In this document: one piece after another, positions 50,737 to 60,960 of the stretch | Position numbering within the stretch: position 1 is the first letter of the stretch | How the letters are laid out: the number at the start of each line of letters is the position of its first letter | Source of the DNA: JBALVT01 sp965262875 | GTDB lineage: Bacteria; Pseudomonadota; Gammaproteobacteria; Pseudomonadales; Halieaceae | Assembly (NCBI GenBank): GCA_965262875.1 | Contig: OZ253569.1 | Coordinates: 5,518,001-5,582,000, forward strand | Direction: 5' to 3' | Length of the DNA: 64,000 nucleotides | Translations under genes and position numbers: made by a program | The notes under the pieces: model-generated | The model's database searches: none | What the model was told of the DNA's origin: nothing | The model's input: only the letters and a program-made list of their open reading frames with translations

Positions 50737-53235
50737 AGAATAAGTGACAGGGAAAAAGCTGTGCCCACAAACGCCATGGATTTCGCTTGTTCTTCATTGG
50801 CTCCGCGAAATTGTATTTTCAGATTGGGATCGAATTTCTGTTGCGACAGCCACTCATCAATTTTTTTGACCATGGTATCTGCCAACACACCTGCAACGAC
50901 ATCCGCTCGTATCCTTTCAACGGGAACAGCGTCGATGCGTTCAAAGGTATCAACACCGGGAGCCGGTGTCATTCGAACAAAGTTCGACATGGGTACCAGA
51001 CCCTGCGCGGTACTAAGGCGCAGTGTATCCAGAGCCTTGATGCCCCGTTCGTGCGCGGGATAACGCACCCGGATATCAACCGCATCATCGGCACCGTCCG
51101 GGCGGTACTCGCCTATTTTTACGCCATTGGTCACAAGCTGCACAGCGATACCTGCTGAGGAGACGTCGGCTCCATAAATGGCAGCCTGTGCACGATCAAC
51201 TTCTATGCGCCACTCGATTGTCGGCAAGGCGGCGGTGTCATCTATATATACGAGCTCGGGTAGTGTATCCATATAGGCACGAATCCGCCCCATCGCCGGT
51301 TCCAGCAGCGAACGATCGCGCGAAGCCAATTCTATCTGAATGGGCTTGCCCACGGGAGGCCCCTGCTTCAGGGGCAAAATCTCAATCGCGATGCCCGGCA
51401 AGCCCGATGCCCGCTCTCTGATTTCCAACTCAATATCGTCGGCCTTCAGCTCCCGGTCGCTCTCGGCTAGCAGTTCCAGAAAAATGGCGCCAATACGATC
51501 TGAGCTGCTGCCAGAACTGCCGCCAAAACCACCCCCGGAACCGTTACCACCGGGCAAAATGGTGCGGGCGTTGACTGACTTGATACCCTCGACTTGCAGT
51601 ATCTCTCGTTCAACTTCCAGCACAAGATCATTGACCTCGTCCGCTGAAAAGTTTCCTCTGCCGAGCACCGAAACCTGAAAGTATTGTGCTTCTGCATTTG
51701 AAAAGAAAATGCTGCCGACGCCGAACTTGCCATAGGCCCAAAAAATGGTAAAGAGTACAAAAAAGATAACCCCAAGGGTGCGAATCGGGTTGCCACAAAC
51801 TTTCTCGAGAAACCTCGCATAACTCCCTGTCACCGTGGGCAGCTGTGTCGGGTCACCCGTCTCTAGCAGGTGAGTCATTTCCACGGTTTCTTTACTGTGG
51901 CCGCTGGGCCTCCCAAATAAGGTCCCCAGCACCGGCCCGAAGAACAGCGCATAGAGCAAAGAACCCATCAAAACGGTAAATACAGTGACAGGTAGATAGC
52001 GCATGAACTGACCTGAAACTCCCGGCCAGAATATTGGTTCTTCCGAGTTTCCTATGGGTAAAAGCCAAACAATGGTCAAGAATGTGGTACAAGAGTCTTT
52101 TTTTATGGAGATATTCAAATGAAAGATACCGCGTTGTTTACTCAACTTTTGGGGCTTAGCGACCCATGGAAAATCACGGCTATTACCCCGGATCTGACCG
52201 ACAAATCAATTACCCTCCAGATAGATTGGCCAAAGGGAACGAAAGGCGCGTGTAGTGTCTGCCATGCCCTTTGTTCGGTTTACGACCATCGTGAGCAACG
52301 CACATGGCGACACCTTGATACGATGCAGTTCAAGACGCAGTTAGTTGCTCAGGTTCCGCGTATTCATTGTAAAGCGCATGGAATCAAAAGCCTGAAAGTA
52401 CCGTGGGCAGATACGCAGGCACGCTTTACGCATTTATTTGAGCGTTTCGCTATTGATGTGCTGTCGGCTGCCAGCAACAAGACACAGGCCGCAAAACTAC
52501 TTGGTCTGTCGTGGGATGAGGTGCATCATATTCAATCCCGAGCAGTGAAAAGAGGGATGGACAGACGCTCTGTTGAGGAAGTGAAACACCTTGGCATCGA
52601 TGAAAAAAGTTTTCGCAAGGGGCAATCCTATGCCAGCCTGCTGTACGATTTGAATGCGTCCAGAGTGCTTGAGGTCGTGGCAGATAGAACGACGGAATCG
52701 GCAACCGCATTGCTGTCCACGCTTCCAGAACAGCAGCGTAATGAAGTAGCTGCTGTTGCCGTGGATATGTGGGTTCCATTTATGACGGCAGTTGAGGCGA
52801 CTTTACCGAACGCCGCCATTGTTCACGACAAGTTTCATATCGTCAGTTATCTTACAAAAATGGTTGACCAAGTCAGGCGCAAAGAAAATAAAACATTAAG
52901 AGCCGCCGGTATCAATGACCTGGTCGGGTCTCGCTATACCTGGTTACGCAATCCCGACAACTGGAGTGAAAAAGATGAAGCCACTTTTTATGGCCTTCAA
53001 TCAAAGGGGTTGAAGGTTGCCCGAGCCTGGGCAATCAAAGAGACGCTGCTTGACCTGTGGACTTACAGCTACGATAAACCAGCCCGGGCGTTCTTTAAGA
53101 AATGGTACTGGTGGGCGACACATTCACGTCTAAAGCCGGTCATATCAGTCGCCAAGATGCTAAAGAAACATCTCGACAACATAATGACTTACTTGAAACA
53201 TCGCATCACCAATGCGACCGCAGAAGGATTTAATT

Positions 53236-54590
53236 GGCTCTTCTCCGCTTTGTTGAGTGAAAAAAGATGCTGACCATCAAGTAACCTGTTGATATGTTTG
53301 GTTTATGACAACTTTACATAGGGCAGGTATATGACCATCAACATCTCACGGAATATTTTAAACCTCACGGGGCAACGTGTAAATGAAATTAAACTGGACG
53401 AAGAGGGTGACAAGATTGTTATTCACTGTAGCCGGGACGCCCGCAGGAGCACTATAGACCCCACCACAGGCAAGAAGGGAACTATCAACCAGCATATTCG
53501 CCGGCAGGTTAAGGATATCCCCCTTTTTGGGTATCCATGTGTGCTCGACATTGAACTGGCCCAAGTGTTTATTAGCAAGGGTGAGCGCCGCATTGAGGCG
53601 TGTGATTTTGTCGATAAAGGGTGCCGTTTCACCCACCGGTTTTGCCGACTGATCAGTGGATTATGCCGCCATATGTCTATTCAGGCCGTCTCCAGGCATT
53701 TGGGGATACGATGGGAGACAGTAAAGAATATCGACAAGGCATACCTGATGGAAACGCTCCCTGCGCTTGATCCTGCACAGTTGACTGGCTTGGAATATAT
53801 TGGTGTCGATGAAGTTGCCAGGGCGAAAGGCCATGACTATATGACGGTGGTCTACGATATGGTCGGAGGTCATCTGGTCTGGGTGGAAGCTGGTCGAACT
53901 GCCGAGGTGTTTGCAAGATTTCTAAAACATCTCTCCCCGGATACATCCAGTAAAATCAAGGCCGTAGCTATGGATATGGGCCCTGCTTATCAAAAGGCTG
54001 TCAGGGAGTGCTTGCCGTTGGCAGACATTGTGTTTGACCGTTTTCACGTCATGAAAAATTACAGCAAAGCTATCCATAATCAGCGCCGGCTTGAGTTCAG
54101 GAAGGCCGATCCGAATGGTAAAAAACTGATGAAGGGGACGCATTATCTGTTGCTCAAAAATGCGGATAAGTTGAGTGAGAAACAAAGTAACAAGCTGCAA
54201 ACGTTGTTGGATAGCAATAGCAACCTGAATGCGCTCTACGTTTTAAAAGAACAGCTTCAGTATCTGTGGAGTGCCACTTCATTTGAGGGGATGGCAGAGC
54301 AACTGGAAAGTTGGTGCTTGATAGCAGATCAGTCACACATGCTCTATCTGAAAAAGTTCGCAAAATCGCTCAGAAAACATTGTGTCGGCATCTGCAATTA
54401 TGCAAAACACAAGCTAACAAGCGCCAGGATAGAGGCTGGTAATGTCAGTATAGGAATGATCCGTAAGCGCGCCAGGGGCATCAGGGATACCGAGTACTTC
54501 AAACTCAAAATTAGACAATCATCCCTCCCAGATAATCAATCTATGTTCTATTTGAAAACCTAGAATCACTCAACAAAGCGGAGAAGAGCC
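53236..54590 (+). mobile_element. Second ISL3-family element nested in copy C
   Basis: Perfect 25-bp inverted ends (left starts GGCTCTTCTCCGCTTTG; right ends GCGGAGAAGAGCC) with the 8-bp duplication ATTTAATT at 53228-53235 and 54591-54598. It carries one intact transposase gene. It is a different lineage from its host element, so two ISL3 subfamilies are active in this genome. Confidence 0.95.
53331..54563 (+). CDS. ISL3-family transposase of the nested element
   Basis: 410 residues. N-terminal basic region and an HTH-like segment (MSIQAVSRHLGIRWETVKNI), then the DDE_Tnp_ISL3 core: YIGVDEVARAKGHDYMTVVYD (Asp), KAVAMDMGPAYQKAV (Asp), VFDRFHVMKNY and TSARIEAGNVSIGMIRKRARG (Glu). The classic N-terminal zinc finger of ISL3 enzymes is degenerate here. 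The frame is full length and probably active. Confidence 0.93.
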   Translation: MTINISRNILNLTGQRVNEIKLDEEGDKIVIHCSRDARRSTIDPTTGKKGTINQHIRRQVKDIPLFGYPCVLDIELAQVFISKGERRIEACDFVDKGCRFTHRFCRLISGLCRHMSIQAVSRHLGIRWETVKNIDKAYLMETLPALDPAQLTGLEYIGVDEVARAKGHDYMTVVYDMVGGHLVWVEAGRTAEVFARFLKHLSPDTSSKIKAVAMDMGPAYQKAVRECLPLADIVFDRFHVMKNYSKAIHNQRRLEFRKADPNGKKLMKGTHYLLLKNADKLSEKQSNKLQTLLDSNSNLNALYVLKEQLQYLWSATSFEGMAEQLESWCLIADQSHMLYLKKFAKSLRKHCVGICNYAKHKLTSARIEAGNVSIGMIRKRARGIRDTEYFKLKIRQSSLPDNQSMFYLKT

Positions 54591-55516
54591 ATTTAATTCA
54601 AAGATTCAGACAATAAAATCGGCTGCCCGAGGATTTAGAAACTTCGAAAACTATCGAGTTTCAATTCTGTTCCACTGTGGAAAACTCAACCTCTACCCAC
54701 AGGATTCCCAGTAGAACCAGAATATTAAAGGCGCAAATGCTGCCAGCGTAGTCGCTGTTGAAGCCGTGACGGGCCAGAACATACGCTTTACCGCCTGGGA
54801 GTACGCCTGGCGATGGTCCATTCCATCTGACATCTTGCGGTCGGCATACTCTGTAACCACAATGGCACCGTCGATTAGCATACCCAAGCCCAACAGTATC
54901 CCGAACATCACCATAAAATTAAAGGTGTAGCCCAGTAGATAGACAATAATCACCGAGAACAGCAGGGAGACGGGAATGCCCAGGCCGACAATCACCCCAC
55001 TTCTAAAGCCCATCGCAGCCACCACTAGCACCATAACCAGGGCCAGAGCCGTCACAATATTACCCTGCAGTTCTGTCACTTGGAGGGCGGCAAATTCGGC
55101 CTGATTTTGCGACACAATGACCTCGATGTCCGCCGGCACTGAAGAGCGCGCACGATCGACCAGTGCGATAACATTATTGGCGGTGTCGACAATATTGGCG
55201 GTGCTTCTTTTGGTGATTTCTATTGAGATTGCCTGGCGGCCATTGAATCTCGCATAACTGGTTCTGTCCTTGAAGGTTCTGCGCACTGTGGCGACATCTT
55301 GCAAGGTCACCACGGTGTCACCGACGGTGCGTATGGGCAGCCCGGGCAGATCATTGGCCTCTTCGACTACAGAGGGGATTTTTACCGAGAAACGCCCCTT
55401 ACCCGTGTCAATACTGCCGGCCGGTATCAGGCGATTATTACGCCGCAGAGTGTTGATAAGCTCTTCGCTTGAAATCTGGTAGGCCTGCAGCGCTTCGGTA
55501 TTGATCACTACCTCTA

Positions 55517-56664
55517 GTGTAGGTCGTCAAACAGTTTGTAACTTATTAAGTTTCTCTCTGCCACGCTTCACTTTCTCCAATATGTCACTCGCGGATTTGG
55601 TCCAGATATAAGGCGCTGGCGCTTGATTATGAGTCTCAATGAACGCCATGACTGTTTGCTCAAGCTCTTCCACACTGCTAAAGACACCTCGTTTCAATTG
55701 CTTTTCAGTTAGCTCCCGAAAAAACCGCTCCACCATGTTTAACCACGATGCGCTGGTTGGCGTAAAGTGCACATGGAATCGCTGGTGATATTTCAGCCAG
55801 CTTTTTACCTTCGGGTGCTTATGTGTGGCGTAGTTGTCACAGATAATATGAATCTCTTTATCCTTGGGCGTCGACTTATTTATTGGGCGGAGAAACTTCA
55901 ACCATTCTTGATGGCGATGCCGTTCGGCGCAGGTACCTAACACTTCCCCTGTCAAGATGTTCAATGCCGCAAACAAGGTCGTGGTGCCATGACGTTTATA
56001 GTCATGGGTCATTGTCGCCGCCCTGCCTTTTTTCATCGGCAAGCCCGGCTGCGTTCTATCCAGTGCTTGTATCTGACTCTTTTCATCACAACTGAAAACA
56101 ATGGCATTTTCTGGCGGTGATAAGTAAAGGCCGACGATTGCCTCCAACTTCTCGGCAAACTCTTTATCGTTCGATACCTTGAATGTATTTATTCGGTGTG
56201 GCTTCAAACCGTGGCTTTTCCATATCCTGCCCACCGAGGACATGCTAATGCCGGCCGCCATGAGACGCTGGCTCCAATGCGTAGCGTTTTCCGGTGTCTC
56301 TTGCGTCGTGAGTCTGATCACCTGTGCAACCTTGCGTGAACTGATTTTCGGTTTTCGCCCTGGCCGATACGCATCCTGGCTGATGCCTTCGACTCCACTG
56401 TCTGCATAGCGTTCTCGCCAGCGGCCCGCTTTCTGTCTCGTAATGCCCAGTTCAAAACCGATCTCTTCATTGGTCATGCCCTTGCCGGCCAGAAGAACAA
56501 TTCGCGAACGCTCCGCCAATCGGACCGAGACAGAACGCGATTTAGATAACTTACTCAAACCCAAAACTTCGTCATCAGACAAAACAATTTCTACTGCAAC
56601 ACGCACGACAAGCTCTCTATATAGGGAAGAGACTATATGGTACACTATTTATGACGACCTACAC
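55517..56664 (-). mobile_element. IS630-family element, copy 2
   Basis: Same ends as copy 1 with TA at 55515-55516 and 56665-56666. It is inserted in the RND pump gene between codons for REELL and EVVINTEAL. It is oriented like the pump gene. Removing it and one TA restores the frame. Confidence 0.93.
55527..56645 (-). CDS. IS630-family transposase, copy 2
   Basis: 372 residues, the same as the protein at 46398-47522 except for an in-frame loss of six bases: MAAGISM here, MADKAGISM in copy 1. The catalytic segments CDEKSQ, CDNYATH and WLNMVERFFRE are intact. Activity is likely unless the two lost residues matter. Confidence 0.93.
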   Translation of the reverse strand: MYHIVSSLYRELVVRVAVEIVLSDDEVLGLSKLSKSRSVSVRLAERSRIVLLAGKGMTNEEIGFELGITRQKAGRWRERYADSGVEGISQDAYRPGRKPKISSRKVAQVIRLTTQETPENATHWSQRLMAAGISMSSVGRIWKSHGLKPHRINTFKVSNDKEFAEKLEAIVGLYLSPPENAIVFSCDEKSQIQALDRTQPGLPMKKGRAATMTHDYKRHGTTTLFAALNILTGEVLGTCAERHRHQEWLKFLRPINKSTPKDKEIHIICDNYATHKHPKVKSWLKYHQRFHVHFTPTSASWLNMVERFFRELTEKQLKRGVFSSVEELEQTVMAFIETHNQAPAPYIWTKSASDILEKVKRGREKLNKLQTV

Positions 56665-57218
56665 TAGCAGCTCTTCACGATTCCCTCGAATATCCGCACC
56701 CAGTACATCAGCAATCGACTCAATGTCATCGCGCAGTTTGATCGCTGCGTTATAAACACTGCGCTCGTCGACACCTTCACCGAGCAGATTGATTTGCATG
56801 ATGGGAAAATCGTCGACTGTTAGCTCGCGGACATAGGGTTCCTCTGCCGTGCTGGGTATTTCCGCCTTGCCACGATCTACCGCCTCTCGAACATCTGACA
56901 AAGCTTCGTCCAGGTCATACTGCGCATCGAACTCTACAAATAAAGTGGCTCCGCCTTCCGATGCATTTGAGGTGAGTTCCTCCACTCCCTCTATCTTGCG
57001 CAACTCGATTTCCATGGGTTGAATCAGCAGGCGCTCGGAGTCTTCCGGGGATATACCTTCATGAACAATACCTACGATGAACATGGGCAACTCAATATGC
57101 GGGTCATTGGCGATGGGCAGAACCGCCCTGGCCAACAAGCCACACAGTACAACCACCGCCATCAGCAGCATTGTCGTGCGGGTGCGCCCAATCGCCGAGT
57201 CTATGAAGGAAGTAATCA

Positions 57219-58328
57219 CTACTTTGCGGCCTCACTGGATGAAGCCGCAGGATAAATGGGATCGACAACCTGACCCGTAAGCACAAACTCCTGCCCCACC
57301 GTAATCAACTGCACAGTATCGGGCAGACCGGTAACCCATACCCCGTCAGGAGTATCCTCGATGATCACGACTTTGAAAAACTCGACCACATTGTTCTCAC
57401 CGATGGTACGCACACCAAAATCACCGGCGTCATTTAGCGTAAACAATACCGGGGTAACTTTGTGGGCGTAAACTTCGTCCAACTGTATTCGCGCCGTCGT
57501 CGTCAGCCCGGAGCGCAAACTGTAGTCTTTGTTCTCAACCGTAATTTCTATTGGGTAGGTACGGGTCAACGGATCGCTTTGCTTGCCGATAAAGGTCAGC
57601 TTGCCCACTATCTGTGCACCAGTGCTCGTGGTGCCGCTGACAACGTTGCCCACTTCCATCTTGTCAACTTCCGCTTCGGTGACATCGGCGCTGACCAGCA
57701 TGGGGTCGAGATCAATTAAAGTGGCACACACAGCGCCCGGCGTAGCGTAGTCACCTACATTCATCTGCAGGTTTTCAATCATTCCGCCAAACGGCGCGAC
57801 AATGCGAGTTCTTGCCAAATTCAAGTCCTGCCTGCGCAATTGAGCTTTGGCTGATTCCAATTGAGCCTTCGCCCTGGCGATCGCCGTTTCCGACTGCAAG
57901 CCCTGCTGCTTTAGCTTAAGACTCCCCTGATATTCGATCTGGGCCTCGTTCAGCGCCGCCTTAGCCTCGGCAACAGATACATCGCGATCGTCGATCGCCA
58001 GCTGGCACAGCACATCACCAGACTCAACCCGATTACCGCGCTCCACGGCCCGCTTAACGACATTGCCCGCTATCTCCGCCTTCACTTCGACACTGCGCTT
58101 ACTTTCGGTTCGGCCACGCAAAACCAGTATTCTGGCGCGTTTTTCAGCCTTTGATATGGCCGCCCGAACAGTCGTCCGCTTTTGCTCAGATTCCGGCTTG
58201 GCACGAAGTTGTCGTTCCGAAATTGCAACCGCGGCCTCACCCTCGGGCTCATTGAAAATTAGGCCCGAGAGCAGCCACAAAAAGAGGCCAACAGCGATCA
58301 GAGATGCCGTTATCAGGTTTTTACGCAT
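57219..58328 (-). CDS. RND efflux periplasmic adaptor (membrane fusion protein)
   Basis: 369 residues with an N-terminal signal anchor (ITASLIAVGLFLWLLSGLIF). A biotinyl-lipoyl half motif (RVESGDVLCQLAIDDRDV) is followed by a helical hairpin (AKAALNEAQIEYQGSLKLKQ) and a second lipoyl half and beta-barrel (IVAPFGGMIENLQMNVGDYA). It links the inner-membrane RND pump to an outer-membrane channel; no channel gene is in the window. It abuts the pump gene by one base, so they formed an operon. The adaptor itself is intact although its pump is destroyed. Confidence 0.9.
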   Translation of the reverse strand: MRKNLITASLIAVGLFLWLLSGLIFNEPEGEAAVAISERQLRAKPESEQKRTTVRAAISKAEKRARILVLRGRTESKRSVEVKAEIAGNVVKRAVERGNRVESGDVLCQLAIDDRDVSVAEAKAALNEAQIEYQGSLKLKQQGLQSETAIARAKAQLESAKAQLRRQDLNLARTRIVAPFGGMIENLQMNVGDYATPGAVCATLIDLDPMLVSADVTEAEVDKMEVGNVVSGTTSTGAQIVGKLTFIGKQSDPLTRTYPIEITVENKDYSLRSGLTTTARIQLDEVYAHKVTPVLFTLNDAGDFGVRTIGENNVVEFFKVVIIEDTPDGVWVTGLPDTVQLITVGQEFVLTGQVVDPIYPAASSSEAAK

Positions 58329-58606
58329 TAAAAGTTACCGCAGAGATGGAGGATATACCTGCCAATTATAGTAGGTGCACAGGAGAAATAACAGCCTGCG
58401 AGCGCGCCCAAGTCTATGCAGTAGTACGACAAAAACTGTCGCTAGCGGTCTTTCATACCCCAGAAATCGAAATCACAGAAGCAGGAGTGCGGTCACCGCT
58501 TGTCTCCATTGGCAAGGTGATGCGATCATGTTAGCTCAGCAAATTGAACATTCCCAAGGACCGCCATGCTCGCCTTGACCAATTTGAAGTACAAAGTGTT
58601 TAAAAA
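58329..58606. other. Intergenic region between divergent adaptor and START genes
   Basis: About 278 bases that should hold promoters for both divergent genes. No protein-coding segment with a recognisable product and no RNA gene was seen. A short ATG-led frame at 58375-58578 has no convincing ribosome-binding site or pattern. Confidence 0.5.
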
Positions 58607-59209
58607 ATGACTTCGACCGCACTGGTTGCGATGTGTGCAAGTGTCCCGCACTCCACAGTGGCAATGGAGAACCTCGAGTGGGTATTGGATAAGGAGGGAG
58701 ACAGAATTGCGCTCTACACCAGCCAGGTTGAAGGATCACCATTTCTTGCCGTGAAGGTCACCGCTACCATTCAAGCCCCCATGGAAAAAGTGCTCACGAT
58801 TCTGGGCGATGGCAACGGATGTAGCGAATGGCGAGCGATGTGCAAATCTTCGGAAATCGTAAAAGAGGTGTCCGACCAGGAGCGCTACATTTACATGGTG
58901 CTGGATTTACCCTGGCCAATATCCGACCGCGACCTGGTAATGCACTCGGTGGCCAAGACGGATACCGAAGCAAAATCCGTGACCGTCAATCTAAGCACCG
59001 CCTCGGACAGCCACCCGGAGCAAGATTATGTGCGCGCAGAGTCCAACGGGCATTACACCGTCACAGCCACAGGCGATGAGTTGGTGGAATTTACCTGGAT
59101 AATGCACACCGACCTCAGAGGCAAGCTGTCGCCTCGAATGATCAATCCGCAGCTGACTTCGTCGACGCTTAAAGACGTTAGATCATTGATGGATTTGTCC
59201 GAGAACTAA
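58607..59209 (+). CDS. START-domain protein
   Basis: 200 residues. The N-terminus is weakly hydrophobic (TALVAMCASVPHSTVA) and may be a signal peptide. A START/Bet v1-like lipid-binding fold follows (ENLEWVLDKEGDRIALYTS, SPFLAVKVTATIQAPMEKV, LDLPWPISDRDLVMHS). Such proteins are thought to bind lipids or hydrophobic ligands. The start is supported by an in-frame stop two codons upstream. It may relate to the synthase or efflux genes, but there is no direct evidence. Confidence 0.82.
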   Translation: MTSTALVAMCASVPHSTVAMENLEWVLDKEGDRIALYTSQVEGSPFLAVKVTATIQAPMEKVLTILGDGNGCSEWRAMCKSSEIVKEVSDQERYIYMVLDLPWPISDRDLVMHSVAKTDTEAKSVTVNLSTASDSHPEQDYVRAESNGHYTVTATGDELVEFTWIMHTDLRGKLSPRMINPQLTSSTLKDVRSLMDLSEN

Positions 59210-59328
59210 ATACCAACAGCGTGTGTTATCCGACCCATTTGGGGGGGCTGCCAGTACCCAGACGGATGTCTGCAGCGATTATAAGCTCTCCAGCAAAATG
59301 CCCAATCATTGTGCAGCCCGGGTTTTCC

Positions 59329-59481
59329 TCAAAGGATCTTCTTGAAGAACTTGTGATTGCATCTGGAGCAGCGAAATTTGGGGTTTCTCAGGCAGATTTT
59401 TTCAAACCTGGAGCGGTGAACTCGGGTGACGTCCGGGGAGCCGCAGTAAGGGCACTTGATTTGATACGCGCCATACGGCAT
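59329..59481 (-). CDS. Small zinc-ribbon ORF
   Basis: 50 residues from ATG 59481: two Cys pairs, IKCPYCGSPDVTRV and FRCSRCNHKFFKK, in the spacing of a zinc ribbon, with a basic middle (RSRFEKICLRNPK). No family can be named. ISL3 copy D is inserted two bases before the start codon, so its promoter and ribosome-binding site have been displaced. A longer frame to 59532 begins inside the IS. Confidence 0.5.
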   Translation of the reverse strand: MPYGAYQIKCPYCGSPDVTRVHRSRFEKICLRNPKFRCSRCNHKFFKKIL

Positions 59482-59490
59482 AGAAGTTCT

Positions 59491-60810
59491 GGTTCTACTG
59501 GGAATCCTGTGGGTAGAGGTTGAGTTTTCCACAGTGGAACAGAATTGAAACTCGATAGTTTTCGAAGTTTCTAAATCCTCGGGCAGCCGATTTTATTGTC
59601 TGAATCTTTGAATTAAATCCTTCTGCGGTCGCATTGGTGATGCGATGTTTCAAGTAAGTCATTATGTTGTCGAGATGTTTCTTTAGCATCTTGGCGACTG
59701 ATATGACCGGCTTTAGACGTGAATGTATCGCCCACCAGTACCCTTTCTTAAAGAACGCCCGGGCTGGTTTATCGTAGCTGTAAGTCCACAGGTCAAGCAG
59801 CGTCTCTTTGATTGCCCAGGCTCGGGCAACCTTCAACCCCTTTGATTGAAGGCCATAAAAAGTGGCTTCATCTTTTTCACTCCAGTTGTCGGGATTGCGT
59901 AACCAGGTATAGCGAGACCCGACCAGGTCATTGATACCGGCGGCTCTTAATGTTTTATTTTCTTTGCGCCTGACTTGGTCAACCATTTTTGTAAGATAAC
60001 TGACGATATGAAACTTGTCGTGAACAATGGCGGCGTTCGGTAAAGTCGCCTCAACTGCCGTCATAAATGGAACCCACATATCCACGGCAACAGCAGCTAC
60101 TTCATTACGCTGCTGTTCTGGAAGCGTGGACAGCAATGCGGTTGCCGATTCCGTCGTTCTATCTGCCACGACCTCAAGCACTCTGGACGCATTCAAATCG
60201 TACAGCAGGCTGGCATAGGATTGCCCCTTGCGAAAACTTTTTTCATCGATGCCAAGGTGTTTCACTTCCTCAACAGAGCGTCTGTCCATCCCTCTTTTCA
60301 CTGCTCGGGATTGAATATGATGCACCTCATCCCACGACAAACCAAGTAGTTTTGCGGCCTGTGTCTTGTTGCTGGCAGCCGACAGCACATCAATAGCGAA
60401 ACGCTCAAATAAATGCGTAAAGCGTGCCTGCGTATCTGCCCACGGTACTTTCAGGCTTTTGATTCCATGCGCTTTACAATGAATACGCGGAACCTGAGCA
60501 ACTAACTGCGTCTTGAACTGCATCGTATCAAGGTGTCGCCATGTGCGTTGCTCACGATGGTCGTAAACCGAACAAAGGGCATGGCAGACACTACACGCGC
60601 CTTTCGTTCCCTTTGGCCAATCTATCTGGAGGGTAATTGATTTGTCGGTCAGATCCGGGGTAATAGCCGTGATTTTCCATGGGTCGCTAAGCCCCAAAAG
60701 TTGAGTAAACAACGCGGTATCTTTCATTTGAATATCTCCATAAAAAAAGACTCTTGTACCACATTCCTGACCATTGTTTGGCTTTTACCCATAGGAAACT
60801 CGGAAGAACC
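59491..60810 (-). mobile_element. ISL3-family element, copy D
   Basis: Inverted relative to copies A and C. It is flanked by GAAGTTCT at 59483-59490 and 60811-60818, an 8-bp target duplication. It contains a full transposase gene. The bases 60819-60960 beyond it hold no recognisable gene. Confidence 0.95.
59495..60727 (-). CDS. ISL3-family transposase, copy D
   Basis: 410 residues, nearly identical to copy A. It shares the Thr of copy C in DRTTESAT and has two further changes (KKGYWWAIHS for KKWYWWATHS). All three catalytic residues and the zinc finger are present, so this is a likely active copy. Confidence 0.94.
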   Translation of the reverse strand: MKDTALFTQLLGLSDPWKITAITPDLTDKSITLQIDWPKGTKGACSVCHALCSVYDHREQRTWRHLDTMQFKTQLVAQVPRIHCKAHGIKSLKVPWADTQARFTHLFERFAIDVLSAASNKTQAAKLLGLSWDEVHHIQSRAVKRGMDRRSVEEVKHLGIDEKSFRKGQSYASLLYDLNASRVLEVVADRTTESATALLSTLPEQQRNEVAAVAVDMWVPFMTAVEATLPNAAIVHDKFHIVSYLTKMVDQVRRKENKTLRAAGINDLVGSRYTWLRNPDNWSEKDEATFYGLQSKGLKVARAWAIKETLLDLWTYSYDKPARAFFKKGYWWAIHSRLKPVISVAKMLKKHLDNIMTYLKHRITNATAEGFNSKIQTIKSAARGFRNFENYRVSILFHCGKLNLYPQDSQ

Positions 60811-60960
60811 GAAGTTCTCATTTAGGCAGGGAACGAAAGATTCGTTCTACAGCAGGTTGCAGGTAGCATAACCTATTTGGCAACTTTTAGGCGTTAGCTG
60901 CTGTTCCTGACTCCAGCCGACACCATCTTTCATCTCAGATGTGCGTTGTTACAATTCGCC

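Larger units (their letters stand above)
52119..54714 (+). pseudogene. ISL3-family transposase, copy C, split by a nested element
   Basis: Same protein as at 41812-43044, starting at ATG 52119 and reading to TNATAEGFN at 53235, where the guest element enters. It resumes after the second ATTTAATT at 54599 as SKIQTIKSAARGF to the end. The break falls just past the catalytic Glu, so the fragment ending at 53273 with an IS-derived tail would lack about 35 C-terminal residues. It differs from copy A at one visible residue (Thr for Ala in DRTTESAT). Confidence 0.92.
52036..54718 (+). mobile_element. ISL3-family element, copy C, itself interrupted
   Basis: Ends as in copy A. It is flanked by AGAATATT at 52028-52035 and 54719-54726, a clear 8-bp target duplication in the RND gene. 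Its transposase gene is split by another ISL3-type element at 53236-54590. Without the guest it is ~1.32 kb, the same as the other copies. Confidence 0.95.
50737..57219 (-). pseudogene. RND efflux pump permease gene, broken by three IS events
   Basis: The gene starts at 57219 (MITSFIDSAIGRTRTTMLL; PMEIELRKIEGVEEL). It is interrupted by IS630 at 55517-56664, continues from VVINTEALQAYQIS through the first membrane block (FGILLGLGMLIDGAIVVTEYAD; LAAFAPLIFW), and is interrupted by ISL3 at 52036-54718. It resumes as PGVSGQFMRYLPVTVF and then a periplasmic loop (GNGSGGGFGGSSGS), and is cut at LSLIL by an ISL3 fragment at 50736. About the last quarter is lost. With both insertions removed, the sequence up to that cut stays in frame. 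It pairs with the adaptor gene just upstream. Confidence 0.9.
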
